Under the pieces are notes generated by a model. It ran no database searches, was not told where the DNA came from, and worked only from the letters and a program-made list of their open reading frames with translations. The position numbers and the translations under genes were made by a program. A DNA stretch of 64,000 nt, taken from positions 1-64,000 of the forward strand of contig JACKIC010000006.1 in assembly GCA_020638655.1 (NCBI GenBank), in the 5' to 3' direction. The stretch is from Planctomycetota bacterium (GTDB taxonomy: Bacteria; Planctomycetota; UBA1135; UBA2386). This document shows, one piece after another, positions 27,268 to 37,500 of the stretch; the stretch's first letter is position 1; each line of letters begins with the position of its first letter.

Positions 27268-28656
27268 TCACCGACCGCCGAGCCGGTGCTCGACGGCATT
27301 GCCGAGCACGACTCCGGCGGTGTTGCTCCCGGGAGACACCATCGCGACCTGCGAGTAGATCCAGATGCCGAGCAGGCCGGGTGTGTTGGGCACTGCGAAC
27401 TGATTGGTGGCGTTGCCGGCGGCGTCGGCGATGACGAACAGGCTGGCCACCGGATCGACGAGCAGCGCACAGCCGGGCATGCCCCAGGGGTCGAGCGCGA
27501 GCGGCAGCGGCGTCGCGCCGCCGGCGAGCGTGCGCGAGAAACCGGCCACGAACATCAGCGCGCCGTTGGCGATGGCGCCGGTGCAGTCGGTCTGGAAGGC
27601 GCCGCCGAGCCAGGCCAGGTGCGAGCCGTCGAGCGTCGGAGCGTTGCCGCAGCCGTTGCCGAACGACCTGCCGATCGCGGGTGTCGTCGGGCCCAGCGTT
27701 CGCGTCTCGTTGTTGATCGTCGCGCGCCCGAGCACCGTCGGTGAGCCGCCGAACACCACGACTTCGCCGAGCTGAGGGTCGAATAGGGCGAGGCCATCGT
27801 GGATCGTGGGGCTGGTCCCTGCCGGCTGCCGCTGTGCCCAGTTCGAGCCGTCGAACTCCCAGACGTCGTTGAAGACGATGATGTCGTCGGTGCCGCCCTG
27901 TACGACGAGGCGTTCGCGCAGCCTGTCGTAGGCGACTTGGCTGAAGTACCGCCCTGGCATCGGGCTCGTCGGGCTCACCAGTACCCAGTCGAAGCCGATC
28001 CACAGCCAGGTGTCGTCGTGCGTCAGCGTCGTGGTCGCGTTCTGTTCGGCGCCGCCGTGCAGCGCCAGTACGCCCGAGGAGCTGAATACCGAGAACGCCG
28101 CTCCGAAGCGGCTGCCCGGCGTGACGCTGGGCGCGAGCTGCGTCCAAGCACTGCCGTCCCACGCCCAGGTGTCGGCGTACGATGGCCGCGTCCAATCGTG
28201 GCCGCCGTGCAGGATCACGCGCTGCGACAGCGGGTCGAACGCCATCGCCGGCCAGTCGCGGCCCGCCGGTGACGTCGCAGGCGTGCGGTTGCTCCACGCG
28301 CTGCCGTCGAACTCCCATGTGTCGCTCAGGTAGAAGCCGCCCCAGCCGCCGAAATAGACGACGCGGTTGCGCGTGGGGTCGTAGGCCATGCCGCCGCCGC
28401 CGCGCGGCGACGGCGCGTTGCCCGTCGGGATCTGTGTCCAGGTGCCATTGGCCCAGCGCCAGGTCTCGTTCGAGTAGTAGCTCGTGTGTTCCCCGCCGAA
28501 CATCAGCAGCCCCATCGGGCCCGCGTCGCAGCCGCTGACCAGGCTGCGCGGCGTGGGCGAGGACGCCGGTGAGAGCAAGGTCCATTGCAGCTGGGCGGGT
28601 AGGGGAAGGGCCGCTAGCGTTGCGGCTGCCGCGACGGAGAGGGTGCGGGTCGGCAT
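27268..28656 (-). CDS. Secreted Kelch-repeat protein with shared C-terminal module
   Basis: The 462-residue protein has a signal peptide (about residues 1-21) followed by five or six Kelch-like repeats of the form DTWEFDGSAW...P..R....M.YD...RV+.FGG, predicting a beta-propeller to about residue 310. The last 130 residues (from FGNGCG) form a separate module ending LLGIWIYSQVAMVSPG, which recurs in the products at 53729 and 45580. The protein is probably exported; its ligand is unknown. The propeller is clear; the function is not. Confidence 0.8.
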   Translation of the reverse strand: MPTRTLSVAAAATLAALPLPAQLQWTLLSPASSPTPRSLVSGCDAGPMGLLMFGGEHTSYYSNETWRWANGTWTQIPTGNAPSPRGGGGMAYDPTRNRVVYFGGWGGFYLSDTWEFDGSAWSNRTPATSPAGRDWPAMAFDPLSQRVILHGGHDWTRPSYADTWAWDGSAWTQLAPSVTPGSRFGAAFSVFSSSGVLALHGGAEQNATTTLTHDDTWLWIGFDWVLVSPTSPMPGRYFSQVAYDRLRERLVVQGGTDDIIVFNDVWEFDGSNWAQRQPAGTSPTIHDGLALFDPQLGEVVVFGGSPTVLGRATINNETRTLGPTTPAIGRSFGNGCGNAPTLDGSHLAWLGGAFQTDCTGAIANGALMFVAGFSRTLAGGATPLPLALDPWGMPGCALLVDPVASLFVIADAAGNATNQFAVPNTPGLLGIWIYSQVAMVSPGSNTAGVVLGNAVEHRLGGR

Positions 28657-28774
28657 GGGCGTGTCCGGGAACTGGAGATCGTGCCACTTCTCGGCGAGTC
28701 ATGCGCCGGATCGGCGGCCGACCCGTCATCGCAGGGCGGATTCCCCGACCGCGGTCCCCGCCCCTCCCCACCGC

Positions 28775-30280
28775 CTACAGGCCGAAGAACCGGCGGATGC
28801 GCAGCACGAGCTCGCCGGCGCCCTTCTGTGCGGCCGCCCGCCGTTCCGACGGCGCACCCTGCTGCTCGCGCACTGCTCGCAGTCCCTGGCGCCTTTCCTC
28901 GACGATCTCGGCCATCTCCTGCGCCAGGGCGGGGCGGTGCGCGAGGATGCCGTGCAGCGCCTCCTTGTGGATCAGCAGCACCGACAGGTCGTCGACGGCG
29001 GTGACGTTCGCGCTGCGCGGCTCGCCCGTCAGCAGCGCCATCTCGCCGAAGAACTCGCCGCGCGTCAGCCTCGCGACCTCGCGCTCGGCCTCGTTGTCGG
29101 CGCGGATGGTGACGATCGCGGTGCCTTCAAGCACCACGTACATCGCGTCGCCGGGGTCGCCCTGATGCACGATGCGCTCGCCGCGACCGAACTCGAAGCG
29201 TTCACACTGGCCGGACATGCGGTCGAGTTCTTCCTGCGACAGCGGCACGAACACGGGCACGCTGGCGAGCGCGTCGACGGCGCGGTGCTTCACCGCGGGC
29301 TTGGGCATCTCCTGGCGGAATTCGTAGCTGGTCTGCGTCGGGAACGGGATCGTCAGGCCGTTGCGTTTGGCGGCGTACCAGACGCGCGTCATGAACTCGT
29401 CGTTGATCTCGAGCACGCGCGCGTACTCGTCGATGAAGAAGCGCACCTGGTACTCGATCGAGTAGGCCGCATAACTCTTCGTGCGCACGATCGGCGCGGG
29501 CTCGGGCAGCACCCCGCGCGTCGACCGCACCACCGACATCAGCACGCGTTTGACCTTGTTCGGCGCGTCGTCGTAGGAGAAGCCGAGCACGTGGTTCTCG
29601 CCGTGCACGCGCGTCGGCCGCGACAGGTTGATCAGCGTCTCCTTGCCGATCACCGAGTTGGGCACCACGATCAGGTCGCGGCTGCGCGTGCGTACGCGCA
29701 CCGAGCGCCAGTTCATCTCGACGACCTCGCCGGTCGTCGCACCGATGGTGATCCAGTCACCGATCTCGAACGGCCGCTCGAACAGAACGGCGATGCCGGC
29801 CATGACGTTGTCGAGCGTGTTCTGCAGCGCGAGGCCGAGCACGATCGAGCTCACGCCCAGCGCGGTCAGCATGCCGCCGGGGTCCTTGTCCCAGACGCCC
29901 GCGACGACGAACGTCGTGCCGACGAGCACCAGGATCAGCCGCAGGATGTCGATCAGCAGCTTGGGGTAGCGAGCCTCGAAGGTGTTGCCTTCGCGCCGCA
30001 TCAGCGCGGTGTTGGTCACCAGCGACAGGACGACGAGCAGGCCCGCGAGCCACACCAGGCTCTCGACGATGCGCAGCGGGGTGCCGTCCCCTTCCCACGC
30101 GAGCGCGCGAAGGGCGAGCAGGTAGCACAGCACGGCCGGCAGCAGCAGGCCGCGCACCATGCGCACGGTGCTGCGCAGCGGGTGTTGCCGGTGGTCGAGC
30201 GAGCGCGCGAGCAGCGACGTGAGCACGGTCAGCGTGAACCAACCGCAGACGTAGGTGGCGATCTCCTGCCAGAGGGGCAT
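28775..30280 (-). CDS. MscS-type mechanosensitive channel with cyclic-nucleotide-binding domain
   Basis: The 501-residue protein has four or five membrane helices, the MscS pore helix and beta domain (LGLALQNTLDNVMAGIAVLF, then FEIGDWITI and VVPNSVIGKETLINLS), and a C-terminal cyclic-nucleotide-binding domain of CAP type (about residues 365-470; FGRGERIVHQGDPGDAMYVV, then FGEMALLTGEPRSANV). The phosphate-binding cassette FGEMALLTGEPRSA is well preserved. It is likely an osmotic or ligand-modulated channel. It ends a minus-strand group with M48 peptidase and SH3 genes, 13 bases after the peptidase; an adenylate cyclase lies further upstream and could supply its ligand (inference). Confidence 0.92.
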   Translation of the reverse strand: MPLWQEIATYVCGWFTLTVLTSLLARSLDHRQHPLRSTVRMVRGLLLPAVLCYLLALRALAWEGDGTPLRIVESLVWLAGLLVVLSLVTNTALMRREGNTFEARYPKLLIDILRLILVLVGTTFVVAGVWDKDPGGMLTALGVSSIVLGLALQNTLDNVMAGIAVLFERPFEIGDWITIGATTGEVVEMNWRSVRVRTRSRDLIVVPNSVIGKETLINLSRPTRVHGENHVLGFSYDDAPNKVKRVLMSVVRSTRGVLPEPAPIVRTKSYAAYSIEYQVRFFIDEYARVLEINDEFMTRVWYAAKRNGLTIPFPTQTSYEFRQEMPKPAVKHRAVDALASVPVFVPLSQEELDRMSGQCERFEFGRGERIVHQGDPGDAMYVVLEGTAIVTIRADNEAEREVARLTRGEFFGEMALLTGEPRSANVTAVDDLSVLLIHKEALHGILAHRPALAQEMAEIVEERRQGLRAVREQQGAPSERRAAAQKGAGELVLRIRRFFGL

Positions 30281-30293
30281 GCGGGTTCCGGGG

Positions 30294-31178
30294 TCAGCGC
30301 TTCATGATCGTCGCGAAGCGCGACCGGCGCGCAGCCTCGGCGTTCGCGTCGGCGACGTAGGCGGTCGGGCCGCCGAGCGAGTTGATGCGGTCCTTGGGCG
30401 CCGGATGCGTCGCGAACATGCCGCCGTCGCCGCCGGCGTCCTGCATGTGGCCGAGCACCCGCGCGAGCGCTTGCGGGTCGTAGCCGGTGTTGGCGAGGAA
30501 CTCACGCCCGAGGGCGTCTGCGGCCGCCTCGGCGTCGCGCGAGTAGCCGCTCGTGACCAGCGTCTGCACGATGTCGTCGACGGAGCCGTCGAACAGCTCG
30601 GTCAGCTTGTCGAGGTCCTCCTGCTTCATCGTCGCCTGCGCGGCGCCGGCGCCGAGGTAGGTGAAGGCCTGCGCCAGATTCGCCTTCTGGATCGCGGCGA
30701 CCCCGTGGCGCAGCGTCACGTGCGCGATCTCGTGCGCCACGATCGCAGCGACCTCGTCTTCGCTCGTCGCCTTGTCGAGCAGCCCGCGCGACACGAGGAT
30801 CAGGCCGCCGGGGCACGCGAACGCGTTGACCTCGGCGGTGTCGAGCACGCCGAAGCGGTAGTCGAGGAACGGGTGCCGGACCTTGTCGTTGGTCGCGACG
30901 ATCGCGTGGCCGATGTGCGCGAGGTAGTCGTTGAGCTCCTCGTCGGCGACGACCGGATAGTCGGGCATCGCGAGGATCTGCGCGGCGACCGAGCGGCCGA
31001 TGAAGTGCTCTTCGCTCGGGTCGAGGTCCTGGAAGGACTTGCGCAGGCGGTTCGCGCCGCGGATCAGCTTGCCTTCGGCGGTGTTCTCGTCGGTGGCGCC
31101 CTCGAGCGCGTTCATCACCGCGGCGCAGGCCGCGAGCGGCAGCACCAGCGCGCACAACAGCAGCAGGGGGCGGCGCAT
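30294..31178 (-). CDS. M48-family metallopeptidase lipoprotein
   Basis: The 294-residue protein has a lipoprotein leader (lipobox LAAC, in VLPLAACAA), a peptidase core with the zinc motif HEIAH in VAHEIAHVTLRHG, and the third-ligand region SRDAEAAADALG. This is the M48 (HtpX/Oma1/BepA-like) arrangement, here anchored outside the cytoplasm. It probably degrades misfolded envelope proteins. The start at 31178 opens the lipoprotein signal and overlaps the upstream SH3 gene stop by one base. MscS follows 13 bases later. Confidence 0.9.
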   Translation of the reverse strand: MRRPLLLLCALVLPLAACAAVMNALEGATDENTAEGKLIRGANRLRKSFQDLDPSEEHFIGRSVAAQILAMPDYPVVADEELNDYLAHIGHAIVATNDKVRHPFLDYRFGVLDTAEVNAFACPGGLILVSRGLLDKATSEDEVAAIVAHEIAHVTLRHGVAAIQKANLAQAFTYLGAGAAQATMKQEDLDKLTELFDGSVDDIVQTLVTSGYSRDAEAAADALGREFLANTGYDPQALARVLGHMQDAGGDGGMFATHPAPKDRINSLGGPTAYVADANAEAARRSRFATIMKR

Positions 31179-31666
31179 CACCGGCCCTCCTTCAACAGGC
31201 CGCCGGCCTGCAAGAACGCCCGCACCTCGGCCTCGGGCGTGGCGCGAGCCTGCAGGCGATCGACGAGCTTGAACGCCGCCTCGAGGTTGGGGTTGCTCGT
31301 GCGGTACTGGCGCTCGACCTGCGGATTGAAACCCTTGCGCGCGGCCGACGTCTCCGACGCCGAGTAGGTCTCGCGCACGCCCTCGCCGGACAGTCGCACG
31401 TCGGGGTTGCCGGACACGTCGGTCTCGTGCAGCCAGCCCTTGCGTTCGCCCGCGGCGACCGACAACCACGCGCCGTCGCGCTGCGCGAACGTGACCTTGT
31501 CACCTTCGTGCAGCTCGACGACCGTGGGCGCGAACATCTTGTGCTGCGCCCGCAGCTTGGTCGTCTTGCGCGTCACGGTGAGCGTGGTGCCGGCGTCCTG
31601 CGGCACGTTGGCCGCGGCGAGACAGAGGAGTGCCACGAGACCCGTCGCGCGGGCAGTGAGCTTCAT
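31178..31666 (-). CDS. Secreted protein with bacterial SH3-like domain
   Basis: The 162-residue protein has a signal peptide (about residues 1-20) and one SH3-like domain (about 27-90; VVELHEGDKVTFAQRDGAWL and GERKGWLHETDV are typical of bacterial SH3 sequences that bind peptidoglycan or peptides). The C-terminal third is helical and charged. It is coupled by a one-base overlap to the M48 lipoprotein and may deliver or restrain that peptidase at the wall (inference). A longer in-frame opening to 31858 is rejected because it lacks a signal and overlaps the cyclase gene. Confidence 0.75.
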   Translation of the reverse strand: MKLTARATGLVALLCLAAANVPQDAGTTLTVTRKTTKLRAQHKMFAPTVVELHEGDKVTFAQRDGAWLSVAAGERKGWLHETDVSGNPDVRLSGEGVRETYSASETSAARKGFNPQVERQYRTSNPNLEAAFKLVDRLQARATPEAEVRAFLQAGGLLKEGR

Positions 31667-31718
31667 GGCCGGGAGGATAGCGGCCGCGCGGCGGCGCGCG
31701 AGTCCGGCATGGTGGGGG

Positions 31719-33806
31719 TCACTTCGCGTCCAGGTGGAACACGCCGTCGAACGTCGGGTCGGCGATGCGTTCGCACCACAGGGCCGCCAGGCGGTCGGCC
31801 GGGTCGGCGGCGGCGAGGTCGGCGAGGCCGGCAGCGGCGCCGGCGCGGTCCCCGGCACGCAGCGCGCGCAGCGCGGCGGCCCAGCGCGCGGTGAGTTCTC
31901 GCTGCGCAGCGGTCGCCTCGGCGACCAGGGCGATCGGTTCGAACACCCGGATCGGCGCCGCGCGACCGACGACGACGATCGCGCCGACCTCGCGCCCGAG
32001 CACCTGGTCCGCCGTCATCGCCCACGCGGCTGCGCTGACGAGGCAGCGCGTTCCGAACGCCTTGTTGGCGCCCTCGAGGCGCGACGCGAGATTCACCGTG
32101 TCGCCGATCGCCGTGTAGTCGAAGCGTCCCTCCGACCCCATGTTGCCGACGACCGCCGGGCCCGAGTGCACGCCGATGCGCGTGCGGATCGCCGGGACGC
32201 CGCGCGCCGCGGCTTCGGCGGCGATGCGGTCGCCGATGGCCATCGCCCGCACCGCCGCGCGCACCGCCGCGAGGCCGTGCGCCGGATCGGGCGCCGGGGC
32301 GCCGAAGAACGCCATGATCGCGTCGCCGACGAACTTGTCGATGACGCCGCGTTCGGCGAGCAGCGGCGCGCACATGCGCGTGAAGTAGTCGTTGAGGAAC
32401 GCGACGAGTTCCTGCGGTCGGCAGTGTTCGGCGAGGCCCGTGAAGCCCTGCAGGTCGGTGAACAGCAAGGTGACGTCCCGCTGTTCGCCGCCGAGGCGCA
32501 GCGCCGCCGGGTCGCGCAGGATCTCGGCCAGCACCTCGGGCGCGAGGTAGCTCTGGAACGCGCGGCGCAGCTCGCGCTTCTGGCGACCTTCGACGAGCAG
32601 GCGGTAGAGGAACGCGGCCGCGGCCGCGCTCCCGCCGGCGACGGCCGGCGCCGCGATGGGCACCGCGAGCAGGGATGTCCAGGCCAGCAATGCTCCGGCC
32701 AGGGCCAGGGTCGCGAGCCCGAGCAGCGCGAGCGTCGGCGCGACCACGCCGGGCAGCGCGAAGACCGCGCTGGCTGCCAGCGCCGCGGCGGCGCCGGCCA
32801 GCGGCACGTCCCAGGCCGGCGCGCGCAGCGCATCGTCCTGCAGCAGGTTGTCGAGCGCGGTCGCGTGCAGTTCGGCCCCGGGGAAGCGTTCGGCGAGCGG
32901 CGTCTGGTGCGCGTCCTCGTTGGCCTCGGCGTGCATGCCGACGAGCACCAGCTTGTCGCGGAACAGGTCGGCGGCGTAGAGCGGCGCCTCGCCGGCCTCG
33001 AGCTTCTGCATCGACAGCAGGATGTTGACGAATTTGACCTTCGCGAAGGTGAACGCGGGGCCGCGGAAGTTCAGCAGCACGCGCGCATCGGGCTCGCGTC
33101 GCAGCCGGTCTTCGAGCTGCTGTGGCGTGACGGCGCCCGCGGCGAGCGCCGTCGCCGCGGCCAGCGACGGATACGCCGCCGCGGCGCCGTCCGGCGGTCC
33201 CCAGGAGCGCAGCAGGTCGTACCGGCGGAACGTCTTGTCCGCGTCCGGGCTGATGTTGACGAAGCCGAGTTCGTCGGCGCCGGCGACGAGCTCGGGCAGT
33301 GGCAGCACGATCCCGTGTTCGCGCGGTCGTTGCAGCAGCGCGGCGAGTTCGCCGCCGCGGCCGCGCGCGGCGAATGCCGCGGTCTCGGCGTCGTCGCGGC
33401 CCGTCGCCCGAAAGTCGACGAACTTCATCGCCAGCACGTCACCGGGGCCCGCCGCCAGCGCATTGGCGAAGTCGGTGTCGCCGCCCGCGGCCCCGTGCTG
33501 GTCGAACAACAAGTCGAAGGCCACGGCGCGCGCACCGGCGTCGCGCAGATACTGCACGACGGGCCCGTAGACGTCGCGCGGCCATGGCCACGAGAAGCCG
33601 CCTTCCTTCTCGACGTAGTCCATCGACTCCTGGTCGATCCAGGCGATGATGACGTCCTGGCCCGGCGCCTTGCGCCCGATCCCCGACTGGTAACGCGCAT
33701 CGACCGTCAGCAACTCGAGGCGCTCGATCGCGCCGAGCGGCAACAGCACGAGCACGAGCGCGAACCCGAGCACGGCGCAGAGGCAGGCGGCGACCAGGCG
33801 ACGCAT
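31719..33806 (-). CDS. CHASE2-domain adenylate/guanylate cyclase
   Basis: The 695-residue protein has an N-terminal membrane helix, an extracytoplasmic CHASE2 sensor (about residues 30-330; ARAVAFDLLFD and KLVLVGMHAEANED are typical), two or three membrane helices (about 335-405) and a class III cyclase catalytic domain (about 440-620) with the metal-binding FTDLQGFT, a second aspartate in FVGDAIMAFFG, and DTVNLASRLE. It should make cAMP or cGMP in response to an external signal. The cyclic-nucleotide-binding MscS channel two genes downstream is a possible target. It is divergent from sigma factor/kinase cassette 1. Confidence 0.92.
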   Translation of the reverse strand: MRRLVAACLCAVLGFALVLVLLPLGAIERLELLTVDARYQSGIGRKAPGQDVIIAWIDQESMDYVEKEGGFSWPWPRDVYGPVVQYLRDAGARAVAFDLLFDQHGAAGGDTDFANALAAGPGDVLAMKFVDFRATGRDDAETAAFAARGRGGELAALLQRPREHGIVLPLPELVAGADELGFVNISPDADKTFRRYDLLRSWGPPDGAAAAYPSLAAATALAAGAVTPQQLEDRLRREPDARVLLNFRGPAFTFAKVKFVNILLSMQKLEAGEAPLYAADLFRDKLVLVGMHAEANEDAHQTPLAERFPGAELHATALDNLLQDDALRAPAWDVPLAGAAAALAASAVFALPGVVAPTLALLGLATLALAGALLAWTSLLAVPIAAPAVAGGSAAAAAFLYRLLVEGRQKRELRRAFQSYLAPEVLAEILRDPAALRLGGEQRDVTLLFTDLQGFTGLAEHCRPQELVAFLNDYFTRMCAPLLAERGVIDKFVGDAIMAFFGAPAPDPAHGLAAVRAAVRAMAIGDRIAAEAAARGVPAIRTRIGVHSGPAVVGNMGSEGRFDYTAIGDTVNLASRLEGANKAFGTRCLVSAAAWAMTADQVLGREVGAIVVVGRAAPIRVFEPIALVAEATAAQRELTARWAAALRALRAGDRAGAAAGLADLAAADPADRLAALWCERIADPTFDGVFHLDAK

Positions 33807-33952
33807 GTGCGCGTTGTAGCCGCGTCCGAGCGGGTCGTCGACGCCAGGGGTCGGCTTCCGGCGGCGCTGTGGCGACCGGCCGAGGCTGCAGAAGTGCCGT
33901 ATTTTTTGGCGGCGACGTCCGGCGGTTCCCCTTGTCAGAATGGAGCCGCCCG

Positions 33953-34510
33953 ATGCCTGACCCCGCCCTCGATGCGTTCGACACCCGTTTCGCCGATGCC
34001 GCCGAGCGGCTGCACCTGTTCTTGCGCGTGCGCACGGGGCAGGCGCTGCGCGCGCACGAGGACAGCTTCGACCTGCTGCAGGAGACCTACCTCGCGGCGC
34101 GGAAGGCGTTCGGCGGGTTCGAGGACCGCGGCGACGGCGCGTTCGTGCGGTGGCTGTGCCGGATCGCCGAGAACTGCGTGCGGGCGCGGGCCGACCACCA
34201 CGGGGCGCAGAAGCGGCGGCCGCCGGCGGAGCTCGAACGGGTCAGCCAGCTGCTGAGCCGCATCGCCGCGGGCACGCTCGGACCGGCGACGCGCGCGGAG
34301 CGGCAGGAGCAGCGCGAGCGGCTCGCGTCGGGCCTCGCCCAGTTGCCGCGCGAGGAGCGGGAGGTGTTCGTGATGCGGCACTTCGAGGGGCTCGAACTCG
34401 ACGCGATCGCCTCGCGCATCGGATCGAGCGCGACCTCGGTGCGGCGGCTGCTTGGGCGCGCCTCGCTGCGCCTCGGCGAGCAACTGGCCGGGCGCGGAGA
34501 GCAATCGTGA
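33953..34510 (+). CDS. ECF-type sigma factor, cassette 1
   Basis: The 185-residue protein contains region 2 (DSFDLLQETYLAARKAF) and region 4 (LDAIASRIGSSATSVRRLLG) with the PREEREVFVMRHFEG linker typical of ECF factors. The start at 33953 matches the family; a longer opening to 33869 adds unlikely residues. Its TGA stop overlaps the GTG start of the kinase by 4 bases. Sigma factors paired with Ser/Thr kinases are characteristic of Planctomycetota, where phosphorylation may replace an anti-sigma factor. A second such pair lies at 59964-63505. Confidence 0.9.
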   Translation: MPDPALDAFDTRFADAAERLHLFLRVRTGQALRAHEDSFDLLQETYLAARKAFGGFEDRGDGAFVRWLCRIAENCVRARADHHGAQKRRPPAELERVSQLLSRIAAGTLGPATRAERQEQRERLASGLAQLPREEREVFVMRHFEGLELDAIASRIGSSATSVRRLLGRASLRLGEQLAGRGEQS

Positions 34511-37500
34511 GCGGCGACCTGGATACGCGGCTGTTCGATCTGGCGGCGGCGCTCGAGGACGACCTCGACGCCGACGCGACGATCGACCTGCAGGCGCTGG
34601 CGAACCGGCACGGGGTCGCAGCCGCCGACGTCGAACGCGTGCTCGGCGCGATGCGCGCGGTGCACGAGGCGCTCGGCGAGGACCTCGGCGGTCAGGCGAC
34701 CTTGGCGGCGCCGGACCTGCCGGCCGACTACGAGCTGGGTGCCGAGCTGGGTCGCGGCGGCATGGGCGTCGTCTACCGCGCGCACCAGAAGTCGCTCGAC
34801 CGCGACGTGGCGGTCAAGGTGCTGCGCCCCGGTGACCTCGTGTTCGGCACGGCGATCGCGCGCTTCGAACGCGAGGCCAAGAGTCTCGCGCGGCTGCGCC
34901 ACCGCCACATCGTGACGGTGCACGAGGTCGGGCGCGCCAACGGTCACGTCTACTTCACGATGGACCTCGTCGAGGGCAAGAGCCTGCAGCGCCGCATCGC
35001 CGATCGCGAGATGACGATCAGCCGCGCGGTCAAGCTCGTGCGGCAGGTCTGTTCGGCGATGGTCTACGCGCACCAGAAGGGCGTCGTGCACCGCGACCTC
35101 AAGCCCGCGAACGTGCTCGTCGACGACAACGACGACGCGTTCGTCTGCGACTTCGGGCTGGCGCGCGACCTCGGCGAGGCCGGCGACGCGACGCTCTCGG
35201 GCCAGCTCGTCGGTACGCCCGCCTACATGAGCCCCGAGCAGGCGCTCGGCGAACCCGCGAAGATCGGCGAGGCGAGCGACATCTACGCGCTGGGCGCGAT
35301 CCTCTACGAATGCCTCGCGGGCCGGCCGCCGTTCCACGGCATGCAGCTGGCGCGCCTGATGCACGCGGTCGTGACCGAGGACCCGGTGCCGCTGCGGCGC
35401 ATCGACCCGCGCGTGCCGCACGACCTCGCGGTGATCTGCGGCAAGGCGATGCAGAAGCGCATCGAGGACCGCTACGCGACCGTGCAGGCGCTCGCCGAGG
35501 ACCTCGAACGGTTCGCGATCGGCAAGGAGATCCTGGCGCGGCCGCGGCCGTGGCCGGTGCGCGCCGCGCGCTGGGCCGCGCGGCACCGCCGTTCGTTGTT
35601 CGTCGCCGCGCTGCCGATGCTCGCGGTGATCTTCGCGATGTGGTGGTTCGTCGTGCCGGGCCTGCTGCACACGTATCGCGTCGAACTCGGCGATCGGCTC
35701 TACGCCGAGGGCAACCGCGACGGGGCGCGCATCGCCTACGCCGGCGCCGGCCTGCAGCTGCCCGAGCCGCACACGCAGCCGGACGCGCGGTGCACGCGGC
35801 TCGCGGATGCCCTGGTCGACGAGGCGGGGCGGCTCTTGGCCCTGGGGCGCGCCGACGAGGCCGAGCAGCGCGTGGCCGAGGCGCGCTCGCTGCTGCCTGC
35901 CGCCAACCACCTGCGGATCGTCGTCGGCGTGCTCACCGCCGAACAGCAGGAGCTGCTGTGCGACACCTGGTACACGTTGCAGAAGGGCAACGCGGTGCTC
36001 GGCGAACGCCTGGATCCCTCGTTCTCGACCGACATCTTCGCCCCGCGCCTGCGACGCGACCTGAGCGGGCCGAACGGGGCGGCTGCGGCGTTGCTCGCCG
36101 CCGAGTTGTGCATCTACCCTGAGAGCGTCTTCCCGGAGCTCGACGCGGCGCGCGCTGCGTGGGTGACGACGCTGCTGCGCGTGCGCGCCGCGCTCGCCGA
36201 GCCGCGGCAACAGCGGCTCGACCGTCTGTGTCGCGGCAACTCGGTGATGCGCCTGACGTACTGCGATCCGCGGTTCGAACAGGCGCTCGTGGCGCTCGTG
36301 CGTGACGTCGACCTGGACATCGAGGCGCGCAAGGACGCCGCCGCGCTGTTGCATCGCTTCGGCAGTTATCCGTTCTTGCGCGGTCGCGTTCGCGAAGACT
36401 CGGCGAACGGCAGGACGTACCTCTGCTTCGTCGGCGACGAGGATCTCGACGCGATCGTCGCGCGCGCGGACAGCCTGCGCGGCCTCGATCGCGACGCCGC
36501 GTTCGACCGTCGCATCGGCTTCGTCGTCGAGACCCTCGCGCGGCCCGCGCCGGAGCTCGCGGACCTCAACCCGGCGCAGCGCGACATGGCGTTCTGGGAG
36601 TGGCTCGAGGAGCACGCCGGCTCGCGCCCGCGGGTGGACGAGGATGTCGCCGCGTGGTGGCAGCGCCACCGCGACGAAGGGCCACGGCAGCGGCTGTTGA
36701 CCGCGCTGCGCTGGGACGTCGCGCCCGCGGAGCTCACGCCGCAGCGGTTGCTGCAACGGCTGCGGTCCCCGGGTGACAACCGCAGCGCGTACACGCTGGC
36801 ATGGCTGCACAACCTGCTCGTGCTCACGGTCGACGCCTCGGTCGTCGCGCCGTTCTGGAGCCCGTTCTCGGGAGACGTCGTCGCGCGCTGGGACCGCGCG
36901 CTGCAGGCGATCCCGGGCGACCGGTTCACGCTGCGCCTCGTGACGCTGGGCTTCTTCGACGCGGAGCCCGCGCCGCGCATCCTGTGGCAGCGGCAGCTGC
37001 CGATCGGTCTCGACGAACCGGTCTCGTGGAACGAGCGCACGTCGCCGGATCTGGGGCTGCGCGGCATCAGCGTCGACTTCGCGCGTATGCCGCCGCTGCC
37101 GGGCGCGCTCGCCAACTACGGGCAGGCGAAGCTGCGTTGGGCCAAGGAAGGGGTGCGCGGAGACATTCCCCAGGCTGCGGCGAGCCTGGTGACGCGAACG
37201 GCCGGCCGAAGCGGTGAGTACGGCCACGACAACGACCTTCAGCCCGGGCGGGTGACGTTCACGGACGGGCGCTACTGGGCCGACACGGACGGGCAGTGGT
37301 GGGTCGACATGCTGAGCCTCGCCTACCTCGAGCCCGCGACGGGCGCGCCCTCTTCCTGGACGGTCGCCGACTGGTCGCGCGCGCTCGACGAGACCATCAA
37401 CGCGTTCGCCGCGGACGACGAGATCACGAAGCTCAACAACCTGCCGATCTTCGCCGCCGCCAACTTCCTCGCGCCCGTGGCAGCGCGCGACGCGCTCGTT

